Shown here: one piece after another, positions 1-12,788 of the stretch
Layout: each line of letters starts with the position of its first letter
Numbering within the stretch: position 1 is the first letter of the stretch
Source of the DNA: Antitrichia curtipendula
Lineage: Eukaryota > Streptophyta > Bryopsida > Hypnales > Leucodontaceae
Length of the DNA stretch: 64,000 nt
Direction of reading: 5' to 3'
Assembly: GCA_951230915.1 (NCBI GenBank)
Contig: OX579635.1
Coordinates: 1,674,001-1,738,000, forward strand
Notes under the pieces: generated by a model
Database searches by the model: none
What the model was told of the DNA's origin: nothing
The model's input: the letters and a program-made list of their open reading frames with translations, nothing else
Translations under genes and position numbers: made by a program

Positions 1-902
1 CTATCATTTTTGAATGCATTGCAGATGGAGACTTCTATAGAAGACGTTCTTTTAGTGATAATAGTTCACTTAAGAACAATTTTTTGGGCTAATGGTCTTT
101 CCAATTCAAATAAAGTTGTAGTAGTTTATTTAAGGCCAATTTGTTTAATGATGGTTAGAGTTCAATGGACTTGTTGTTTAATTAGGCATTTAAAATTTTG
201 AAAGGAACTTCCTATTATGAATGCATTTTTGATAGATGTCCATCAAAATTGTTTTTATACTTGGGGATGACAACCACATTATAAATATATTTGTAAATTT
301 TTTTGAAGTTTTTCTTACAAATGAGAAATGTTGAATTGGAAATGAATATTTGAAGCTTAATAATTCCTTTACATGAGGCTTTATACGGAGATCTCACGAT
401 ACTTGCTTCTATGTGTTCTAGACATTATAAAAGAGAAATCTACATTTAGAATATTGCATATAGGTATATACAATAGCACTAATGTCTTCATACTTTTTGA
501 AATTATTGTAAATGTACTTTTAGTAGATGTCTCTCAAAATTATTTTTATACATTCTAGAACTTCTTGGAGTTATTGTAAATGCACTTTTGGTAGAAGTCC
601 CTCAAAATTGTTCTCATACTTGGAGATAATAGCTACAATATAAATTTATTTGTAAAGTTTATGGCAAATGAGAAATGCTAAATTAAAATTGATGCGATGT
701 CTTTGTATAATTGATGCATATGTTCATGATCCATGCATCTGATGGTAGTCTTGTATAATTCACAATCTCCCAATCTTCCAATCTCTAATTTTACTATGTG
801 TTGGAATTTCTTTGTTTGATTATGCAACAAAATGCTTCTGTCTATATAGACATATAAGGATATGAATGCACATGAGTGACTTAGACATGGTCTACAACTT
901 TG
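1..902. other. AT-rich intergenic DNA with a diverged short repeat
   Basis: No gene is recognised. A unit of about 115 bp occurs at roughly 227-345 and again at 586-693. Both copies carry a 'tcaaaattgtt...atacttgg' core and end in 'caaatgagaaatg'. A partial copy lies near 513-557. Nothing shows what the unit is. Confidence 0.4.
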
Positions 903-910
903 AATTCTAC

Positions 911-1492
911 CTCAAAGAGATCACTTAGAGTATCTATAACAAGCCATGTGTGTTTAAGTGATTTTTTGTCCCCTATTTATTTTTTAATAAATTATAATTT
1001 CAACCTATAATTTTGAGATTTGTTTAATAATGACTATAAGTTTCTATTGCCAAAAATTTCCAACTCAAACAATATATGAAATGATTTCTAGAATAGGTTG
1101 AAAAATGAACTAAAATGGCATGTTTTTCAACTCAAATACTTATAGAGAAAGCATTTAGATGACCATTGCATCATTATTCAAGAAAAATGAACTTTCAAAA
1201 AATATTTATTTTTAGCAATTTTTTGTTCATTTTTTAGACAATTTTTTCTTATATAATATAGGTGTGTAAAAATTATTTTTAGCTCTATAGTGTATTTTTT
1301 TACTTCAAAAATTTATAATTAATTATAATTAATAAATAATAATATCATTAATTCAAGACATAAACTTTCAAAGTAGGAAAATCTATTTATATTTTTTTCT
1401 TTTCTTTTTATTTAAGTTTTAGGACATAATATAGGGGGTCTAAAATCTTAATACACATAGTTCCAATGGACTCTCTAAGTGATCTCTTTGGA
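911..1492. mobile_element. MITE-like element with 8-bp target duplication
   Basis: The ends are inverted repeats: CTCAAAGAGATCACTTAGAG on the left, and a right end reading TCCAAAGAGATCACTTAGAG in reverse complement. The octamer AATTCTAC lies directly outside both ends (903-910 and 1493-1500), a perfect 8-bp target duplication. The 582-bp interior has no coding capacity. An 8-bp duplication fits hAT-type non-autonomous elements; the superfamily is an inference. A related copy lies at 3692-4242. Confidence 0.75.
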
Positions 1493-1500
1493 AATTCTAC

Positions 1501-2879
1501 AAATTGAGATGAGTTATCTAGAAATATCTCAATAAAAGGTTGACCTCAAATTCTTTAGGTCAAGACACTATTGCCATATTTAACTAGTTTTGGACTTTAG
1601 AAAAAAATTTGAATTATACTAAGGTACTATTTGTTGAGAGATTTTTTGATATTATATAAAATAAGCCTACAATGACGTTGATAGTGGGAAGAAAAAAATT
1701 TGTAATTTAATAAAGCACAAATATATGAAAAACTGATAGAAAAATATTATTGTAGCAATATAAATATCTATATTGCATTTATTTGGATGTAGTAATGGAG
1801 ATGAGTTACCTAGAAATATCTCAATGTAGAGCTTTGTTTCGTGACGTTCGAACTTATGGCAAAAAAAATATTGAATTTTGAATTTTTTAGGAAACTGGTT
1901 TTACTTCTATTTTGGCTGTGGCAACGACATAAGGCACACTAATTTATACTTGAAGTTAGGCTGTTTGTTTATTTATTATGGTGAGATTTCCAGAACCATG
2001 CGTCTCTCAATCACGTTTTTGGTAATGTTGGAAAGCGATCTATAAAGAGGGGTACATGGACTTTGTTTTGTGGCGTTTGGACTTGTGTTATGAAAGTTAT
2101 TGAATTTTGAAGTTTTTATAAAGTAAAAATTTAGAACATTACATTTACTTGTATTTTCATTTTTCACACTAGTATTACTAAAGGCTTTTTGCACCTAGAG
2201 GCCAATTTTCCTTGAATCTGATTGCCCAAAATTTTAGTTCTTTTTGGGCTAGAGTCTATCCTCAACTACTCATTAGAATAAGCCATTACCATGGGGGCCA
2301 AATCCCCTATATACAAAGGTCTTGAAGCCAAGAAGCTAGGCTAGTTCAATAAACTCTAGAAAAGATAAAGAGGGTCTGAAATTTTCATGGCCACTTTACA
2401 TTTGGAGGCCATGCCAATTCCCCTTAAGTCCGATTGCACAAAATCCAATGGACCTAATTTGTTGAAAAAAATAATATTTTATAATAATAATTTTTAAATT
2501 GAAGGCTAGCATTGGTCTCAAGGCTAAGAATTGGTCTTTCATTTCTAGTGCACCTAATTCAACGAGTTTGGGCTATGTCAAATCATGTCTTTTTTGAATA
2601 AAAAGTTCATTTCACTAAATTGGCCCAGCCTCTAAGCGTAAATGGGTTGGGATCAATTTCAATATTTTGTCCAATCAAAAGTCAATATTTGGATCTTTAA
2701 CAAAGAAAATTGGCTTGACTTCCAAATGTAAAGGAGCCCTGAATTGCATCAATGTTCACAAGGTTTTTAGGTCAAGACACCAATTTTGTAACTTAGGTGA
2801 CACTAATTTCACCCCACTAAAATAGTAAGTTAAGATAAAGGCACCTATAGTAGATCATTTAAGTAATTTTAGAACAGAT
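1501..2879. other. Intergenic, nothing recognised
   Basis: AT-rich sequence without a supportable ORF. Short similar phrases recur (around 1800-1880 and 2050-2120, and around 2180 and 2410), which suggests decayed local duplication. No family is recognised. Confidence 0.3.
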
Positions 2880-3180
2880 TTCGAGGAGTATGAGGTGATG
2901 AAATTTTTTGCCATGTAGAAAGATAGGAAATATAGTAATTCCAAATTATTTGGAGTTTTATTCTCAAAATTGAAGTTATTGTGAATTTTGGGAGCCAAAA
3001 GGTACTTTTGACCAATAGATAATGTCTAAAGTTTTCCAATTCTCATCACTCAAAAACTACTTGCTATTTTCTTACTCACTACTTTGGGACATGTGTCATA
3101 ACCTTATTAGTCTCAACCTTGAAAAGGACAAAAACATTACATTCCAAGCATGGATTCTAGCCTAAGGTTGGAAATAGCAT
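2880..3180 (-). repeat. Dispersed repeat R1, copy 1
   Basis: This stretch read on the minus strand matches 33,850-34,190 and, more weakly, 6,365-6,535 on the plus strand. Shared phrases include 'ggctcccaaaattcacagtaa' variants and 'gagaaagaaagtagcaa' variants. It has no coding capacity and no clear termini, and is probably part of an old transposon family. Confidence 0.6.
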
Positions 3181-3691
3181 ACTCTACATGTTGATTATTG
3201 GGAACGACAATTCCATAAGTGACTAATTATCGTTGGATTTCTATATGAAAAATCTTGGTGCTAATTGTCCATTGTGGATATGAATGACAAATCTTTTTTA
3301 GCAAAGTTCTATAGACTAGCGGTTTCAAGGTTGCTATTCTTCTTATTCATCCAGGGCATCGAGAGCCTACATTTGCAATTTTTTTTCTATTCATTTGATG
3401 ATTTGCAACCTGGGTTGTTGATGTAGTGCTGCATTGGAAGATAGCTCTTGACGACTATATCGGATGATGAGATTTAGCCTAAGTTAGGATTTAGGGCATT
3501 TGCACGGAGGGGGGGGGAGGGAAATTAGTGATGTTTCTTTCCTTTGGCACATTTGATTAGCATTAAACTTGCTTTCAGACTTTGATAATCTCATTTTGTT
3601 GTAACTTTTTAACTTAACTAGATGAATCAATATTGTTGTTGTGGAACCATTGTTGTGTTTGGGATTTCTGGAGATGAGTGTTGTGTATCTT

Positions 3692-4242
3692 GGGGGGGTG
3701 CACTTAGTTCTACTACAACAAACCACGTGCGAATAAGTGGTTTCTAATAAACTATAATTTCAACCTAAAATTTTGAGCATTGTTTAATAATGACTATAGG
3801 TTTCTATTGCCAAAATTTCCAACTCAAATAAAATATGAAATGATTTCTCAAAGAGGTTGAAAATGAACTAAAATTGCATGTTTTTCAACTCAAATAATTA
3901 TAGAGAACACATTTAGATGACCATTGAATCAATATTAAATTCAAAATGAACTTTCAATAGAGAGTTATTTTTAGAAATTTTTTGTTCATTTTTTATACAA
4001 TTTTTTCTTATATAATATAGGGGTGTGAAAGTTATTTTTTAGTTCTACAGTGTATCTTTTTATCAAAAATTTATAACTAATTATTACTAACAAATAAAAA
4101 TATCAATAATTCAAAACATAAAATTTCAAAGTAGGAAATCTATTCATATTTTTTTTAATTTATTTAAAATTCAAAAAGTATATAGGGGTCCAAAGTTTTG
4201 TTTGCATGTACTTTCTAATGGACACTCTAAGTGAACTCCCCG
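3692..4242. mobile_element. Second copy of the 911-1492 MITE family
   Basis: The interior from about 3720 to 4200 is collinear with 945-1460, including the shared phrase 'aatgactata(a/g)gtttctattgcc'. The ends still hold an inverted CACTTAG / CTAAGTG core but are diverged, and no target duplication is visible. It is older or more damaged than the first copy. Confidence 0.65.
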
Positions 4243-6364
4243 TGCCATGTATTCAAAGAATCCATATATTAATTATTCTAGTTTGAATTTCTATGGCCAT
4301 CACCACCATTTGCCGATTCCTCGTTGCGATGCAATTCTCTGAAAGTCATGTGACTCCTGCATTCACTGCAATTCTAAATTGGAGGTGGACAGGTGGTGAT
4401 TGAATGTTTCCTCGATTTGCTTCACTTCCTTGTCCATGGAAAATTTAAGCGTTGTTTGTGCATTGGATGTGCTCGCATTGCGCTTGTTTTCTCGACGCTT
4501 TTCGTGATTTCTCACTGATGTTGGCTCCCATGGTTCTGTCACTTCTCATTTGTTGTGAACATCACAATCATCCTTTTGCATTTCTTTTGCTTGTTTGCAT
4601 TTTATACTTATCTCTGCGCTTATTCTCTAGTACTCTTGGTTCAATGTTTTGGAGTGCATGCTTGTTGCGATGGCATCCCAATTGAAGCTCCTATAATTTT
4701 TTGTATGCGCACATTTGATTCAAGCTGCAACACAAGCAATCTAGGCAAGTACTTGGATCCAAATAGTAATCATGTGTTGCGCAATGATCCCGATTGCGTT
4801 GAGGTCACTCACGTGACTAAGACATGTTTCTAGCAGCTTCCTTCACACTTGAGTTCGACTTTGGAAGTAACATTTGTTTCTCTAATTGTTGATCTTGCGA
4901 GCAATCACAAAGGTCTTATGCCAAGAAGAGGGCCAAAATGGTCGTGACGGAGGTCCATAAGAGGACCAAGATTGCCTTCTCCACCATCACTCGAAGGTGG
5001 GGCAGGAGGTCTGGGTGTGTAAATTTGCCTGGACAGAGGGGGAATTCAACTTTAATGGCAATGTTGTTGGCATAGTCAGTCACAATTGCACATCGATTAC
5101 AGGGCGTCAGAAGGTCCTCGTTTTAGATGAATGCCTAATTTATTTTAATTATATTTTAAATTTTTTTTTTTTTCTTGAGCCTCCTTTCTAAGTCTTTTTG
5201 GCTTCTTTTTGCCATTAAAACTGCTAGGGCATCAAAGTTGAAGCTTCATTTTTAATCCTAACCACATTTGAAAATATAAACCAAATTTGCATCTTCATGT
5301 CTACTAAGTTATTAGAGCATTTGCAATGCTCCTAGGTTTCAAGACAATATTGGCATAAAAAAAGGGTCAACTTCAAAAAACACTCTCCAATGCAACCAGC
5401 ATTGGTCTCTCTTTATTCCCAGGCCCGTCATTATCTCTTCCAAATCCGGCAATTTGTCAAAATATGTAGGGCTTGTGGCTTGGCTCACTATATGCCTTTC
5501 CCACATTGTCATGTGTGCCGATAAATTCAACCTTCTCTTGTTTGAATGAAAAGTCTTTTTCCAAGATAAAATTTTTCTCTTCTTTTTATAATGCCTAAAA
5601 ATACATTTTTCGTTTGGATTGCTTTATATTGGGTTGATTTGTCCAAAGAAGAAACTGGCATTGTGTGGGCCTAGTGGAATGGCCTGCCATTTGCCATTAC
5701 AAGGCTTGTATGCCGACTCTGCTGTTACCACCACTAAGCAAAGCCAAAAGACCATTCATGACTTTCTGTCGGCAATTTCTGAACTTCCAAAGTAACGCAT
5801 CTTGAGCTACAACGGACGTACTCCAAAAACGACGTCAAGCTTCTTAGCAAAAGCTTCTCGAATTGTCACAAAGGCACTCAGTCTTTGCCACTTCAATAGC
5901 CACCCCCAAATCTGCATTAAAACGCAACTACCACACTCTGGCAAATATATGCCACAACCAGTCCAACTACGCCACCCTCTCCTCCCTACAACAATCCAGT
6001 GCATGAAAGCAATCAACTGATTTACAAACCACCTCGAGCATGTATTCAAACAAAAAAGGTACTCGGTATCATCTGCATTCTTATCCTCGGCACAACTCAG
6101 ATTCAGCATAAAGTTCAATGTTTTTTTCCCCAGATGCTTTGCAAAAAAGTTGGGAACTGCATAGAAATGGAAGAGTTTCATATAATTAAGTTGTTGAGGT
6201 TGGTGTTCAATGTTGCATGTTGTTGGAGACTCTTGTAAAACCACCAACAAAGTGCAATTTGCAACAAACCTTCCCACCTGCAGGGCTCACCCATGGGTCA
6301 GAATGTTGAGTGCCATTTTTGCTAAAGAAGAGAAAGGCCAGGGCCTACAAATCTAGTGACAGTA
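4243..6364. other. Intergenic, moderately GC-richer, no gene recognised
   Basis: This stretch is less AT-rich than its neighbours and has several overlapping short frames on both strands. None has a recognisable domain or a coherent exon-intron structure. It may hold a decayed gene, but I cannot support one. Confidence 0.3.
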
Positions 6365-6535
6365 CTTTGAGGTATGAAACTTAAGGTTAATGAGCAAGAA
6401 AGTAGGAAGCAATGAGCCAAAAAGTAGTTCTTCAATGATTAGAAATTGAAAGAGCCTAGACATTGGCTATGGGTCCGGAGCACTTTTTGCCTCCCAAAAT
6501 TTATAGTAATTTCAATGTAAGTGATAAAATTACCA
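6365..6535 (+). repeat. Dispersed repeat R1, copy 2 (partial)
   Basis: Collinear with 33,950-34,130: the two share 'gtagttcttcaatgat' and 'ttggctat...agcac/agtactttttg' followed by 'ctcccaaaatt'. It is shorter and more diverged than the other two copies. Confidence 0.5.
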
Positions 6536-7903
6536 GATTTTTGCAATCCTTGTCATTTCTATCGATGCACCTCTGAAAATATTTGTTATGCCTTGCACTA
6601 CTCCAGATCATGTCCAAAATTGCTTATTTGATTGGTTCTAGGTGACTTCACCTTAATACTGGTTTCATGTTTGGCCTGGTTTTCTCTAGCACAGACAATG
6701 TAGGTTGAAGCAATCGACGATGTCCTAAAAAACCGTAAACTATGTCAAATGAATGACCTATATTGTATATGGATAATTGGAATAGATTATTGTATTCAAG
6801 TTATCTGTCCAGGTAACTTGAGTTTCTGCGTTTTATCATCCACATGACATAAGTATAAAACTTGATTGCATTTTGTATTGTATCTTCGAGGCCTTTTTAT
6901 TTTTTGAAATTCTGAAGTTCTAGATCAGTTCATAATTGTTGATTGCATTTCAATTTTTGGAGGTCCCAGAAACATCAGGCGGTGTCGAGAGCATGTTGTG
7001 CACTCATGTCGGCTTGAAATTGACCCCTTAGAGCTCAATCGGGCTGTGAAAGGATAGCGGTTTGAATGGGTCTGCTTCTGCCAGACTGGAACCGTAGCCT
7101 TGGAGGTATGAAATTTAACACCGGTATATATTGCGTTTGGTATTACACTTGGAATTTTTTGTCGTAAATCTAGCTTCAATTGTTCTTTCATATTTCTTGT
7201 TACTGACAAATTTTTAAACATAATTTCCACTCCACTTCGGCATATGCTCTAGAAAGTTTTCAGGCTTTTATCTAGCGAGTGAGGAGCCATTCATGGAGGA
7301 CCAGCTTGTGGTGTATGTGCCTATGTCACCCAGGAGTCATGCCAGTTCGGACTTGCCGGAAGACTAAGGTCAAGCTCCATGCTTGTTTTTGAATTTGTGA
7401 TTTTGTCTTTACATGCTCGTTTTTTTAAATTCTTATCCTCTGAAGCTCGAGATATCAAGCCCTCATTAGGCCTTGGAAGTGGGTTTTTGAGTTCCATTTC
7501 AATTTATTGTTTGGAAATGTACTTTGATAATAGTGCATTTGCTTTGAGTAAGTTTGTGTGAAGTGCTTGCGAATTGTGGCTATTTGTGTTTGTTGAGGGT
7601 TATGGAGTCTTCGCAGTCGATGGATTCAGGACAAGCAGATGGATTAGCCCTGATAGTTGCCGGTATTATTGAGGAGACCACAATCCGGGATGATGAAGGT
7701 ATTTATGAAATGACCGAGGATAGGTTACGTATAGGATAATGCCTGAGTCTGAGGGCGTTACCCACCGTAAACCACACGTGGGCAATAAATTTTTTTGGGA
7801 TGAGATAGCAGTTTTGGATGAAAAATCCATAATGCACGATTATACAGTTTTGTCCGCGTAATCGGGCATTACGGTTCCCTGCAACTCAGAATGCACCCGG
7901 CAA
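6536..7903. other. Intergenic, nothing recognised
   Basis: Short open frames occur, for example 7593-7739, but no domain or conserved motif is seen. No repeat family could be assigned. Confidence 0.3.
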
Positions 7904-8326
7904 ATGAACAAGATAAATCCCAATAGTGGTTTACGAGAGAGTGAGAAGGTGATCTCCATACTCAAAAGAAGATTCCTATTTCCATATTCCATTGCGTGGA
8001 CTTGTTTCCATACCTCTTGTTTGCCCAATGCTTTAGTCCAATGTGAAGAGTTTGGAGGCCGAGTTTACACACAACTATTGGTCTTGAGCAAACGCATTTT
8101 ACTTACATTAGTATGCAATGACAACGGTGAGGAGAAGATGGTCACACCCAATGACATTCAACATTGGGGTCCGTTTTGGAGGAAGAGAATCAGATTTTCG
8201 AGGCCAAACTTATGGCTAATCCCAATTTTTCTCACTTTTAGAGTCGAATGTATTTCTATCTATGATGGTAATCATAAGTTCAAAACTTGGACCGCATCCA
8301 TTGACCAACTTCACGAGGATGATTGA
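7904..8326 (+). CDS. Unrecognised ORF, 140 aa, possibly a gene or transposon remnant
   Basis: An ATG-started frame of 140 codons in a region of short frames. I do not recognise the family. Its C-terminal part contains 'SIYDGNHKFKTW'. This loosely recalls the DGNHR motif of ParB-like or sulfiredoxin-like nucleotide-binding folds, but that is only a visual resemblance. The composition (W, F and R-rich, few low-complexity runs) is more protein-like than most frames nearby. No splice context or upstream partner was identified, so it may be a fragment of an older gene or simply chance. Confidence 0.2.
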   Translation: MNKINPNSGLRESEKVISILKRRFLFPYSIAWTCFHTSCLPNALVQCEEFGGRVYTQLLVLSKRILLTLVCNDNGEEKMVTPNDIQHWGPFWRKRIRFSRPNLWLIPIFLTFRVECISIYDGNHKFKTWTASIDQLHEDD

Positions 8327-8560
8327 GAGTTTGTGTATGCCTAGATACAAGGGGGTGAACGCCATTGGTTCTGAATGCCTTGCATGACATTAACCAAGGA
8401 AACTATGTCCCTTTTTTAATTGACGTCATTGCTTCTTAGTTTCCAAAATTGTTCAAGTGTATAATCAAGTATGTGTGCAGTTCTGAAGAACAACAATGAC
8501 GTAGTGGTGGATGGTTTTGAGATTCTTTCTAGTTGCTTCGTCGGAGTACTCGTCCCTATG

Positions 8561-8712
8561 AATCCTTAGGTTATGTACACACATGACTTGGGCACTAATT
8601 GCAAAACTCAAAATATAGGGTTTCTAATATTGAACTAATCCTTAGGTTATGTACACACATGACTTGGGCACTAATTGCAAAACTCAAAATATAGGGTTTC
8701 TAATATTGAATT
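8561..8712. repeat. Perfect 76-bp tandem duplication
   Basis: A 76-bp unit starting 'aatccttaggttatgtac' occurs twice in direct tandem (8561-8636 and 8637-8712). It is almost without mismatch, so the duplication is recent. Confidence 0.9.
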
Positions 8713-9851
8713 GCTCACTCAAAGGCAAAAATCTCTAAGGATTGAATTCAGAGTAGAATTTTCTTCCACACTTTTCAAGTTGAAGTATAACATGCCACAA
8801 TTCGCCTTGAGTTAGAATCATTGTGAATTGTAGCTACGGCTGTTAAAGCAAAGTCATCATTATCATCCACTAGTAATCTAATGAAAGTCAAAGAGTACCA
8901 AAGTATTTGGGAATGCACAAGTTTGTAGTCTATATCTGATATGCAAAAAGCTTCTTTAGTCACTTGGTTCATGACTTGTAATCCAAAATCATATTCCCAT
9001 TGACATTCAAACTCAATAATAAACATTGCTTGTTGGCATCAAAGATTTTGTATTCAGTCCACTTGTCCTCCACCCTTAAAATTTTATCACCATGTGGATA
9101 TTCATGCTAAACCACTTCCGTACATCTATAAGGTATACCAATGGATTCATTCTAGAAGTCCTGCCATAAAAAACTATACAAGATGTGAATTTAAATTCAT
9201 TGGAAGCATTGAGCAATTGAGCAACTTAAAGATGTCGAAAACCATGCCTTTCTACGTTGGAATTCAACCTACAGTTGTCAGTTAATATGCTTTGTATCAA
9301 ATTGATCGGAAGGTAAGCCAAAAATAATCCTCATAACGATGTCCCTTTCAATGTGAGGAAGATTTTGTGCCGTATTCTTCAGGATTGTCTAGATGTCCGG
9401 ACTCACATCTGAAAATCCAGTGTCCAGTGTTCGCTCCCTCTAGACGTCCCTTGACATTTGCATTTTTGTGTTTTTTTGTCACATATCCATCCGCGGACAC
9501 TAACGACCTGTGTGTGCACTACGCCTGTACAGGTTGTCCGTCCTGACCGCCCCCATTTGATTCATTGTTTGCTAGATTGAATAGTCGCAATTGCACGGAC
9601 CGTTCGTTGTCTGCTGGATCTGATAGACAAACCGCGGTTGCACCGATCGTCCGTCCTATCCGTATTGTTGTTCCCCACTCGTTTATTAGATTTGACGGGC
9701 GCACCATAGTCTAGGCGGATGATCAATGGCGGACTACTATCTGAATGGACAAAAAGCGATTGGGGCAAACAGACTTTGTCCGCCCAATCAGACAAGGGGT
9801 TGTGACGGACGAGCAGACGAGCAAACAGCTAGGCAGACATCCATTATGTAG
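8713..9851. other. Intergenic; GC-richer stretch from about 9430
   Basis: No gene is seen. From about 9430 the sequence is rich in 'cgtccg', 'gcagac' and 'gcggac' phrases that recur to about 10,450 and again near 18,640-18,790. It therefore belongs to the outer part of the foldback described next. Confidence 0.35.
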
Positions 9852-10012
9852 TAGCAATCAATTTCTTTTGCAATTCCCAATTGTAATTTTTAAAGTTTTG
9901 GAGTAAGTGATATACCATTGAAAAGGTCTTCAAAATACCTTTTCAACGATATATTACATACCCCCAAATCTCAGAAACTGCAGTAGAAAAATGCAAAAAA
10001 ATTGATTGCTAT
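9852..10012. repeat. Hairpin unit 1 (foldback)
   Basis: The left part 'tagcaatcaatttctttt' is the inverse of the right part ending 'aattgattgcta', and an inner 'gaaaagg...ccttttc' pair continues the stem. A related hairpin lies at 10,118-10,256. Confidence 0.6.
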
Positions 10013-10117
10013 CGCATACTGTCTGCCCGTTCACTTAGCTTTTCGCCCATCCATCCTCTCATCCGCTTATCAAATGGGCAGACAAGCAGATGACTAAGCG
10101 GACCTCCACTATGTGAT

Positions 10118-10256
10118 GATAATCAATTTCTTTTGTAGTTTTTGCTTGCAATTTTGACACGTGTGGTATACTATAGAAAAGGTAATTTGATTACCTTTTC
10201 AATGGTATACCACATGCCTCCAAACTCCAAAAATTGCAAAAGAAATTTATTGCTAC
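10118..10256. repeat. Hairpin unit 2 (foldback)
   Basis: Same design as 9852-10012: 'aatcaatttcttttg' at the left, its inverse at the right, and 'gtggtatact' paired with 'ggtataccac' around 'aaaaggtaatttgattacctttt'-type centre sequence. The two units are separated by about 100 bp rich in 'gcagac' and 'ccgctt' phrases. Confidence 0.6.
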
Positions 10257-12788
10257 CATATATTAGGCGTAAGCTCGTCCACATATCTGTCATTCAATCG
10301 TTTGCCTAGCCGTCTACCCATTTGCATGTGCATGTATCCGCCCTCTCGTTTGCCCAATTGCCTTCTTGACCTACTATCTACAAAGCAGACTGATAGGGTC
10401 TACTTCAGGCCCGGATGCAAATTTGGCCTTCCGCCCTAGTCGACTGCAAACCGCTTGGTTGTTCATCCAACCATCAACCATACAATAAGTTCGTTTGCCT
10501 ATTTGTTAGAGGCAATTTGTATTTTAAATAATATTTTTATTTGTTCACTAATTTTGAAGTCCTCATTTGTTAAAACATTGGATTCTTAAAAGCAAAGATC
10601 CATTTTCAAAGACTACTATCTAGTGCTACAAGCATTCAATGTAGCATTAATGTATGAAAGGATAATTCAAGTTAATCTTCCAAACATTTAAACCTACACT
10701 CTAAATCCTATATCCTAAACCCTAAATTTTTACAATCATTGATTATTAAGTTACTGAAAACATTGATGCAATGTGTAAAATATGTATGTTTGACCTTCAA
10801 TTTCCTTTAAATGTGATTATCAGAATGTACTACATATGTAGGCCTCAATGACTTATTTATTTATGTTTTGAATGTAATCTTGGTTTTTTCTTCATCAATT
10901 ATTATGTGGCAATTGTACAAATGTAGAACATGCAATTATGACCTGAAGTATTTCTTTAAGTTTTGTTGTAAAATGCATTGATAGTTTGAAACACTAAGGT
11001 ATACATAGTACAAACAGTTGTATTATTTTATAAATTTCTAAGAGGATGCTACTAAAAATGCTTTAAGCACTTTACTATAACTTAATATAGTTTAATGTAG
11101 CTCAAATTTCAACATATATTATTATCACATCTAATTTTAACATCTAAAAAAATGTTATATTCTAAGATCTTACACAATGTCACCACATAGTATATGTACC
11201 TTGAAATTAACAATTGCGGTAAGTATGTCTACTATGTCATACTTTAATATGATAGACTGCAACATATAAAAACAAATGAATATGTTTTCTAAACAAAATA
11301 TATATTTGTATCAATAAACCTATCATAATTTTGAAACATTATTTAATACATAAAATTATGAAAGAAAACTATCATAATGTACGGGTGATAACAATAATAT
11401 AGGTTGAAACTTGAGCTACATTAAATTATATTAAATTATAATAAAGTGCTTAAAGCATTTTTAGTAGCATCTTCTTAGAGAATAATAAAATAATATAATT
11501 GCTTGTACTATGTATACCTTGGTGTTTCAAACTATCAATGCATTTTACAACAAAATTTAAAGAAATGCTTCAGGTCATAATTGCATGTTCTACATTTGTA
11601 CAATTGCCACATAATAATTGATGAAGAAAAAACCAAGATTACATTCAAAACATAAATGAACAAGTCATTGAGGCCTACATATGTAGTACATTATGATAAT
11701 CACCTTTAACCCCTAAAATCCCATTGTCCCCTCGAGGGACAAAATGGATTTCAAACGGGCTTCTATGGTTTCAATATTTGTTGTGATTTTTGGACTTTTT
11801 TGTGTAGATAAAAAAATACATTAGCTTCTGAAAATATAATTTTTATTTCAATCAGAGCTCGGGAGCAAAAGTTATGGCATTAAAAGCCTTTTTTCTAGTT
11901 CTGTGGGTAGAAAACCCCCTTCAAAAACAATTGAAGTAAAAAATTTAAAAAAATTGTTTAGTGTAGATTGTATTTGTATGCACACAAGGAGCTTTGATTT
12001 ATTCTATTTGGATTTGTATGTAAAAATCATGGACAATCTCGTTTTGGGGGCAATTAGAGCATCTTCTTGAAGAAAATAACTTGTAGGATTTATTTTTGAC
12101 CTCAATTTTTCACAATTAAAAAAAAAAATGTTTCACAAGGTTAAGATCTCTTGCTAGAAGAATCTCACTATTAAGATTAGTATATTTCAATTCCATCTTA
12201 CAATAGAGCTATTAACAATTTAGATTTTCCTTCAATCTTGAAACTACAGTTACTTAAGAATTTTTTAATGAGTAAAAACTAAATGTGTGTTTTTTGGATT
12301 TTTTTTCTAGACTCTTAATTCAAATTTTTTCATATAAAATTAGAAATTCAAAATCAATTGAGCAAAAATTATAAGTTATGGTCCAAAGCCAAAAAAATGT
12401 AGTTGACTAAGGTGCAAATAAGACGTGTGGGCCCTAGAGAATCACCTACAAAATCATATATTGAAAAAAGTTGAATCCATTATACCAATCCACAATTGAA
12501 TACTACAAAACATTGAAAAAATACTCCCACCATTGGATACAATGTCTTCCAGTAAAAAAAGCTACAATATGAGGCAATTAGTCCACATGTAACATCCCAA
12601 AACAAGAATAGACATTCTTGGACTTTTTGTCCTTCATTTCAATAGTTGAATGTTCAAATTGAATAACAAAAATATCATAAATCCTAAATCAAGTTTGATG
12701 TCAATTCCTTACTCTTTCTATTCAAGAATGGTAGCAAAGTGTCTTGGGTGTCTAATAGTATTTTAATATTATATGGTTAAACTATTAA

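Noticed and set aside
5807..6277. 156-codon minus-strand frame
   Set aside because: Trp/Cys-rich, with no domain, no splice context and competing frames on the other strand; not supportable as a gene.
8561..8712. CRISPR-like or longer satellite array
   Set aside because: Only two adjacent copies of 76 bp without spacers; a simple tandem duplication.
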